From Streptomyces sp. ST2-7A (lineage in GTDB: Bacteria; Actinomycetota; Actinomycetes; Streptomycetales; Streptomycetaceae): DNA of 48,641 bases. The position numbers were made by a program, and so were the translations under genes. This document shows positions 44,346 to 48,641 of this stretch, piece after piece (within the stretch, counting starts at the first letter, position 1; every line of letters starts with the position of its first letter). The DNA is taken from NCBI RefSeq assembly GCF_021390475.1, contig NZ_JAJUWS010000048.1, positions 1-48,641 on the forward strand. The letters are read 5' to 3'. The notes below the pieces were generated by a model that did no database searches, was not told the origin of the DNA, and was given only the letters and a program-made list of their open reading frames with translations.

Positions 44346-45116
44346 TCAGGCGGGCAGGGAAGAATCCGTCGACCGTCCATCGCATCCCGCCGGCTCCTCG
44401 GCTCCGGGGCCGGGAATCAGGACATCCACCGCTCGCACGTCCAGCCCCCACACCTCCACCGCTTCCTCCCGCACCCGCTCACGCACCTCGTCGAGCGCCT
44501 CCGATGAGGGGGCGGATCCGCCCCCCAACTCCACCCGCACGCTCAGGGGCACGATCGACCGGTGATCCCCCGCCCCTTCTCCCGCCCCGTGTGTCTCGAA
44601 CCATGGCCCCGACCCCCTGCCTGCCATCGGTGAGAGGAAACACTCCACCGCGGTGACACCGTCCATCGCCTCCACCACGGCACGCAGAGCTCGCTCGGCA
44701 TCGGTGGCGATCCGACTTTCCCACCCCTTCTCCACCGGGCGGGAAAAGCTCCCGGGAACGGGCTCCGCGCGAACACGTTCCATCACCCGCCGGACGACCG
44801 CGGCCACGCCCCGGTCCTCCTCGTGTGGCCGAAACCCCGACTCCTCTTCCGGCCGGAACACCGAGTCCGCGTCCACCCGGCGAAGTCCCCGAACCGCCTC
44901 CTCCAAGCGGCGTGCCCCCTCCCCACCGCCCCTCTCCGGCTCCGGCTCGGCCGCCTCCTCGCACGCGGAAGCGGGCGGCTGCCACGGGGCGCCCGGGGTA
45001 CCGGCGGATCCCGGATGTCCCATGTCCCGGCCACTCACCAAACGGTTCTGGAGGGAAAGCCTTCCGATGGGCTTGGGAGAGCCGTCCTCCTCCGGGGGGT
45101 TGATCGACGGTGTCAT
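44346..45116 (-). CDS. Asp23-like protein coupled to ECF sigma
   Basis: 256 aa from ATG 45116, overlapping the sigma stop as ATGA (45113-45116). Residues 1-75 are disordered and Pro/Gly-rich, followed by a charged helical part (EEAVRGLRRVDADS; VAAVVRRVMERVRAEPVPG). The C-terminal half (ESRIATDAERALRAVVEAMDG to SEALDEVRERVREEAVEVWGLDVRAVDVLIP) follows the strand-helix pattern of Asp23/Gls24 proteins, though more divergent than the gene at 46166. No membrane helix is seen. An anti-sigma role would fit the coupling, but nothing in the sequence proves it. Confidence 0.6.
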   Translation of the reverse strand: MTPSINPPEEDGSPKPIGRLSLQNRLVSGRDMGHPGSAGTPGAPWQPPASACEEAAEPEPERGGGEGARRLEEAVRGLRRVDADSVFRPEEESGFRPHEEDRGVAAVVRRVMERVRAEPVPGSFSRPVEKGWESRIATDAERALRAVVEAMDGVTAVECFLSPMAGRGSGPWFETHGAGEGAGDHRSIVPLSVRVELGGGSAPSSEALDEVRERVREEAVEVWGLDVRAVDVLIPGPGAEEPAGCDGRSTDSSLPA

Positions 45117-45685
45117 CTCCACGCGCTCATCTCCTCCGTCAACATGCGTCGGGCCCGATGGATGCGACCGCGGACGGTGGGATGCTCCACTCCCACGACC
45201 CCGGCGATCTCCTCGTACGACAGACCGTGCAGCTCGCGCAGGATCCAGCACGCCCTCTGATCCTCGGGCAACCGCCCGAGCGCCACGAGGAGATCCCGCA
45301 TGGCCTCCCGGGCTTCCGTGGTGCGAATCGGAGAGCCGTACCCGCCGGCCGGGACCGCTTCGGGTACCACTTCCGTCCCCGTCAGGGGTGGGCGCGCTCT
45401 GATGTGGTTGAGACAGCGGTTGGTGACGATCCGGAACATCCAACTGCGGAAAGCCGCATCACCCCGGAATTCCGGCAGCCTCCGCCATGCCGTCACGAAT
45501 GCTTCCTGCACGATGTCCTCGGGATCCCCGCCCGGGCCCACCAGCCGGCCGGCCAACCGAAGAAGCTCCGGGGTGTGCCGGCGCACCAGCGTCTCGAACG
45601 CCTCCTGATCCCCTTTCGCCGCCTCGGCGGTCAGGCGGGCGTCCTCGCCCGGTCGCCGAGGGAGCGCATCGTCATCACGGAACAT
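45113..45685 (-). CDS. ECF RNA polymerase sigma factor
   Basis: 190 aa. Region 2: FETLVRRHTPELLRLAGRLVGPGGDPEDIVQEAFVTAWRRLPEFRGDAAFRSWMFRIVTNRCLNHIR. Region 4: LGRLPEDQRACWILRELHGLSYEEIAGVVGVEHPTVRGRIHRARRML. Both are complete. The ATG at 45685 is backed by a GGAGAGG sequence just upstream on the minus strand. It is coupled to the Asp23-like gene and divergent from the Asp23 gene at 46166, with a 32-bp palindrome in between. It probably governs this envelope-stress cluster. Confidence 0.92.
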   Translation of the reverse strand: MFRDDDALPRRPGEDARLTAEAAKGDQEAFETLVRRHTPELLRLAGRLVGPGGDPEDIVQEAFVTAWRRLPEFRGDAAFRSWMFRIVTNRCLNHIRARPPLTGTEVVPEAVPAGGYGSPIRTTEAREAMRDLLVALGRLPEDQRACWILRELHGLSYEEIAGVVGVEHPTVRGRIHRARRMLTEEMSAWR

Positions 45686-45786
45686 GACCTCTCCTTCCGA
45701 CGAACCTTCGTTTCCTCTTTGGACACCCGGGAGAGTCCATCGTCACGACAAGGTGGAGCACTTCACCCGAATGCCGGAGCCGGCTC

Positions 45787-45818
45787 CTCGGCGATCACCC
45801 GGCCGGGTGATCGCCGAG
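45787..45818. promoter_or_regulatory. 32-bp perfect palindrome in the sigma-Asp23 intergenic region
   Basis: CTCGGCGATCACCCGG (45787-45802) is followed at once by its reverse complement (45803-45818), with no spacer. It lies about 100 bp upstream of the ECF sigma start. The lack of a loop favours a dimer-binding operator over a hairpin terminator, though it could extrude as a cruciform. Confidence 0.6.
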
Positions 45819-46165
45819 CCGATTTCGTCGTCTCCGCGTGACGAACGCTCCTCGCAGGTGTCCAAGAAGTGACGGACCGAAGGGAAATGAGGCCGGGCGG
45901 GGAACGAACCCGGCCGAGCCGAGAGCACCGGGTGGGAGGGGAGGCGGGCTTCCCCGGGATTGCACGGCGGACAACGAGGTGGTCCGCCCCAACACGGGGA
46001 AAGCGGGGAGGGGAGGACCCGCTTCGGCTGCGGGGCCCGGGGAGTCCGGTCGAGCCCCGGCCCGGTACCCGACGGCCCACCGACCGGAGACCCACCGGGC
46101 ATCGGGCAGGACACCGGCCCGCCCAGCGGGCGCCGCCGAATACGAGAACGACGAAGGAGAGTGCG

Positions 46166-46699
46166 ATGACGACGGAGACGAACATCCCCACCAACTCGCG
46201 AACGCCGACGGGAATCACCGTTTCGCCGGAGAGTCCGGCGGAGCCGCGTCCCGCCGTCCCGGTGGTGCGCACGATCGGGGCGGGGGCCACCGGCCCGGGA
46301 GCGCCGGCGGTCATGCGTGGTCGGACCTCGATCGCGGCCACCGTGGTGGAGAAGATCGCGGGTATGGCCGCCCGCGAGATCCCCGGGGTGTCCGCCCCCG
46401 CGGGGGGAGGTCTCGCCCGAATGGGATCTCTCCGTCATCGCCTGACGGGGAATCGTGAAGGGGCCTTCGTCGGGGTGAAGGCGGAGGTCGGTGAGCGACA
46501 GACCGCGATCGACCTGAATCTGGTGATCGAGTACGGCCTCTCCATACCGGAGGTCACGGCGGCGGTGCGGGAGAACGTGATCCTGGGCCTGGAACGCATG
46601 ACGGGTCTCGAGGTTGTGGAGGTGAACATCGTGGTGGAGGACGTGTTCCTCCCCGAGGAGGAAGTCCTCGAACCGGAGCCGGCCGTACGAGTGGTGTGA
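46166..46699 (+). CDS. Asp23/Gls24 family envelope stress protein
   Basis: 177 aa from ATG 46166 with AAGGAGAG upstream. After a Pro/Thr-rich N-terminus of about 50 residues comes RGRTSIAATVVEKIAGMAAREIPGVSA, then AIDLNLVIEYGLSIPEVTAAVRENVILGLERMTGLEVVEVNIVVEDV, the full Asp23 domain with its YG and VNI/V motifs. Asp23 proteins of Gram-positives sit at the inner membrane face and answer envelope or alkaline stress. It is divergent from the ECF sigma. Confidence 0.92.
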   Translation: MTTETNIPTNSRTPTGITVSPESPAEPRPAVPVVRTIGAGATGPGAPAVMRGRTSIAATVVEKIAGMAAREIPGVSAPAGGGLARMGSLRHRLTGNREGAFVGVKAEVGERQTAIDLNLVIEYGLSIPEVTAAVRENVILGLERMTGLEVVEVNIVVEDVFLPEEEVLEPEPAVRVV

Positions 46700-47236
46700 G
46701 TTCTTCCCGCCGGTGAGTCCGCGATCTCGCCTCGATCACACCCCCGGGGAGAGGGGGACGGGGTCCGGTGGTGGGGAAAGTCGGTCGGCCGTCTCGGCCC
46801 ACCGACGGCGAGCGCGGCGGCGGTCGGGGATCCGCCTCCCGCCGTCCGCTCTCTCCACGCCGGTCCGATCGCGCGGGGAAGAGAGCGGACGGGCGCGCGC
46901 CGGTGCGGCCGGCCCCGTTCCCCGGGGAAGGACTGCTCCGGAAGTGGAGGTGAAGCACGGCCGAAGAGGGAGAGCACATCCATCGTCCCGGGCATACGAG
47001 CAGAGAAGAGGACGAACGAGGGATTCCACATCGGTGGGGCGACGGGGTAGGCCATACGATCCCCGGTAACAACCCGTTTCGGTGGAACCGCTCCTGTGAG
47101 CAGGACTGATCCATCGGGCAGGCGGGGTGGGAAAGCCACGGAAACCGTTCTCGGGGTTTCGTCGGTTGAGGGAGCGGGCTCGCACTCGTGAGCCGGTGGC
47201 GCCGCGGAACCGCGGATGATGTGACAAGGAGCAGCC
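46700..47236. other. Interval between Asp23 and the second BrkB gene
   Basis: No gene is seen in this roughly 540 bp. It contains a 13-bp perfect inverted repeat (46842-46854/46880-46892) with a 25-nt spacer, possibly a terminator or operator. The AAGGAG ribosome site for the next gene lies at 47226-47231. Confidence 0.45.
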
Positions 47237-48481
47237 GTGGTTGGTCATCGCGGAGGGGCAGGCGTCGGAGGCCCCTCATCCGGTACGGGTTTCCCCGCCC
47301 CGTCCGAGCCGGCTCCGGGCGCCGTGCCCGGGGCGGAAGCCGCCGCCACCGCCTTTCCCGGTCCGGGAGTGCCCGGGCAGGACGGGGAGTCCGCGGACCC
47401 GGTGGGAGGCGTCACCTCCGGAAAACCGGGCGACACGGTGGAGAGAGGCGGGACGGGCACCACGGGGGAGCCCGTGACCGGACACGGGCTCGGGCCCGAG
47501 GGCCACGCTCCCGTCGGAGAGCGGCAGCCGATCGATACGGAGGCCCCCGACTCACACCGGAAGCTCTTCGGCCGGGCACTGCGCCGAACCCCCGGGGCTG
47601 TGTGGGACCACGACCTCATGGACTGGGCGGCGGCCCTGACCTACTACGCCATGCTGGCGATTTTCCCCATGCTGCTGGTCACCGTGTCGGTGGTGGGTCT
47701 CACCGGCCAGAACGCCGTCCCCGAACTGGTGGACCAGCTGGGAGCGGTGGTCCCCGAGGCATCCCGGCATCTGCTGGAGGAGTCCCTGCGGGGCATGGCC
47801 GATCAGCGATCGGCGGTGTGGCTGCTGGTGGTGTTCGGCACGATCGGCTCACTGTGGTCGGCGACCAGCTACCTGGGGGTCTTCCGACGGGCCCTGCACA
47901 CCATGTACGGGGTACGGGACACCCGGCCCATATGGAGGACGCTGCCGCGCATCGTGCTCACCGCCTTGATGCTGCTGGTTCTTCTGGTCTCCAGCGCTCT
48001 GGTGCTGTTGCTGACCGGAGGGCTGGCCCGGTTCACGGGGCATCTGCTGGGCATGGACAGCGCCGCGATAACAGCGTGGAACGTCTTGAAGTGGCCACTC
48101 CTGCTCTGTCTGGGCGCGGTGCTGGTCCTGATGGTGTTCCGCACCGGCCCACGTCCCACCCGCGACACCCGACGGAACGCGCCGGGTGGGGCCCTGGCGG
48201 TGGTCCTCTGGTTGACGGCATCGGCGGGATTCGCGCTCTACGCCTCGAACGCCCCCACCTACAACCGTCTCTACGGCTCCCTCGCGGGAATCGTGGTGTT
48301 CCTGGTCTGGCTCTGGGTCACCAACCTCGCCCTCTTGGCCGGGGCCCAGTTCAACGTGGAAGTGGCGATCGCCCGTCGAATGTCCCTCATCGCCCCGGGC
48401 ATCGAGAGGGTCACCGAGGAAACCACCGACCCGACTCCGGCCCCACCCGGGAGTACCCGAACAGGGCGCTCCGATCCCTGA
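47237..48481 (+). CDS. YihY/BrkB family membrane protein (copy 2)
   Basis: 414 aa from GTG 47237. A long disordered Gly/Pro/Glu-rich N-terminus (about 110 residues) leads to MDWAAALTYYAMLAIFPMLLVTVSVVG. The same helix series as copy 1 follows (WLLVVFGTIGSLWSATSYLGVFRRAL; IVLTALMLLVLLVSSALVLLL; PLLLCLGAVLVLMVF; ALAVVLWLTASAGFALYA; SLAGIVVFLVWLWVTNLALLAG). It is clearly a diverged paralogue of the gene at 42040, with a longer N-terminus. Confidence 0.9.
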   Translation: MVGHRGGAGVGGPSSGTGFPAPSEPAPGAVPGAEAAATAFPGPGVPGQDGESADPVGGVTSGKPGDTVERGGTGTTGEPVTGHGLGPEGHAPVGERQPIDTEAPDSHRKLFGRALRRTPGAVWDHDLMDWAAALTYYAMLAIFPMLLVTVSVVGLTGQNAVPELVDQLGAVVPEASRHLLEESLRGMADQRSAVWLLVVFGTIGSLWSATSYLGVFRRALHTMYGVRDTRPIWRTLPRIVLTALMLLVLLVSSALVLLLTGGLARFTGHLLGMDSAAITAWNVLKWPLLLCLGAVLVLMVFRTGPRPTRDTRRNAPGGALAVVLWLTASAGFALYASNAPTYNRLYGSLAGIVVFLVWLWVTNLALLAGAQFNVEVAIARRMSLIAPGIERVTEETTDPTPAPPGSTRTGRSDP

Positions 48482-48584
48482 CCGGGCGCCCGGGGAACCA
48501 CCAGCGCACCACCGGCGGGGGGTGCCTCTATGTCTTTCGTCAAGGCATTGCTGTCGGGTTTGGGGTGGTTCGGGGCTGTTGGGG

Positions 48585-48641
48585 TTATGCAGCGAGTTCG
48601 ATGTTCTTCGGTGTCCGGGATTCGTAGAGGGTGCCGTCGCG
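48585..48641 (-). CDS. C-terminus of an unidentified minus-strand gene (partial)
   Basis: The last 18 codons read RDGTLYESRTPKNIELAA and end in TAA (48585-48587). The frame is open to the window edge. The sequence around it has lower G+C than the cluster (TTGGGGTTATG), which would fit a mobile element, but 18 residues are not enough to name a family. Confidence 0.4.
   Translation of the reverse strand, partial: RDGTLYESRTPKNIELAA

Overview
The window is high-GC actinobacterial DNA from Streptomyces or a close relative. The grounds are a near-canonical WblA developmental regulator, the adjacent SRP RNA and dnaX-ybaB-recR block, an aspartokinase with an internal start, many GTG starts, ATGA/GTGA stop-start overlaps, leaderless starts and long GC-rich hairpin terminators. 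No database was searched; family names rest on recognisable motifs.

Layout. (1) 1-6576 is the end of an integrated mobile element: a phage-type initiator and DnaC-like loader on the minus strand, an XRE regulator, an excisionase-like protein and a tyrosine recombinase with a LacI-type helix-turn-helix inserted in its catalytic domain. It stops at the 3' end of tRNA-Pro(CGG) (6577-6650). Its left end is outside the window. (2) 6761-25249 is chromosomal core: metallophosphoesterase, FhuF-like protein, YqeY protein, class A PBP, wblA, a DUF4177-like protein overlapping RidA, S9 peptidase, SURF1, an ECF sigma with a membrane partner, aspartokinase, a DUF5063-like protein, recR, ybaB, dnaX and SRP RNA.

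(3) 25428-36264 is a tandem, decayed integration array at tRNA-Ser(GGA). The tRNA 3' end (54 nt) occurs three times: in the tRNA, again exactly at 27806, and with three mismatches at 36211. The first segment (about 2.3 kb) holds a frameshifted pseudogene and a vapBC module. The second (about 8.3 kb) holds a methyltransferase gene cut by an IS3-family element, a full valyl-tRNA synthetase, and a coupled minus-strand operon of a 5'-truncated Gfo/Idh/MocA oxidoreductase, a methyltransferase and a GT2 glycosyltransferase. The last codons of a second vapC remain at its right end, so both segments once ended in vapC followed by an att site.

(4) 36493-48481 is chromosomal: a helicase-associated/WYL-like protein, then an envelope-stress type cluster (small membrane proteins, holin-like DUF1469, DUF3618, two YihY/BrkB paralogues, a PRC-barrel/DUF2382 protein, an ECF sigma coupled to an Asp23-like gene, and a second Asp23 gene). 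The window ends in the C-terminus of an unidentified minus-strand gene.

The most interesting points are the tRNA-Ser array with its valS cargo and duplicated vapC-att ends, the dense GGTCCC/GGGACC repeats in the first element, the palindromic iteron-like sites inside its initiator gene, and the LacI-domain insertion in its integrase. I found no CRISPR array, rRNA or complete biosynthetic cluster.
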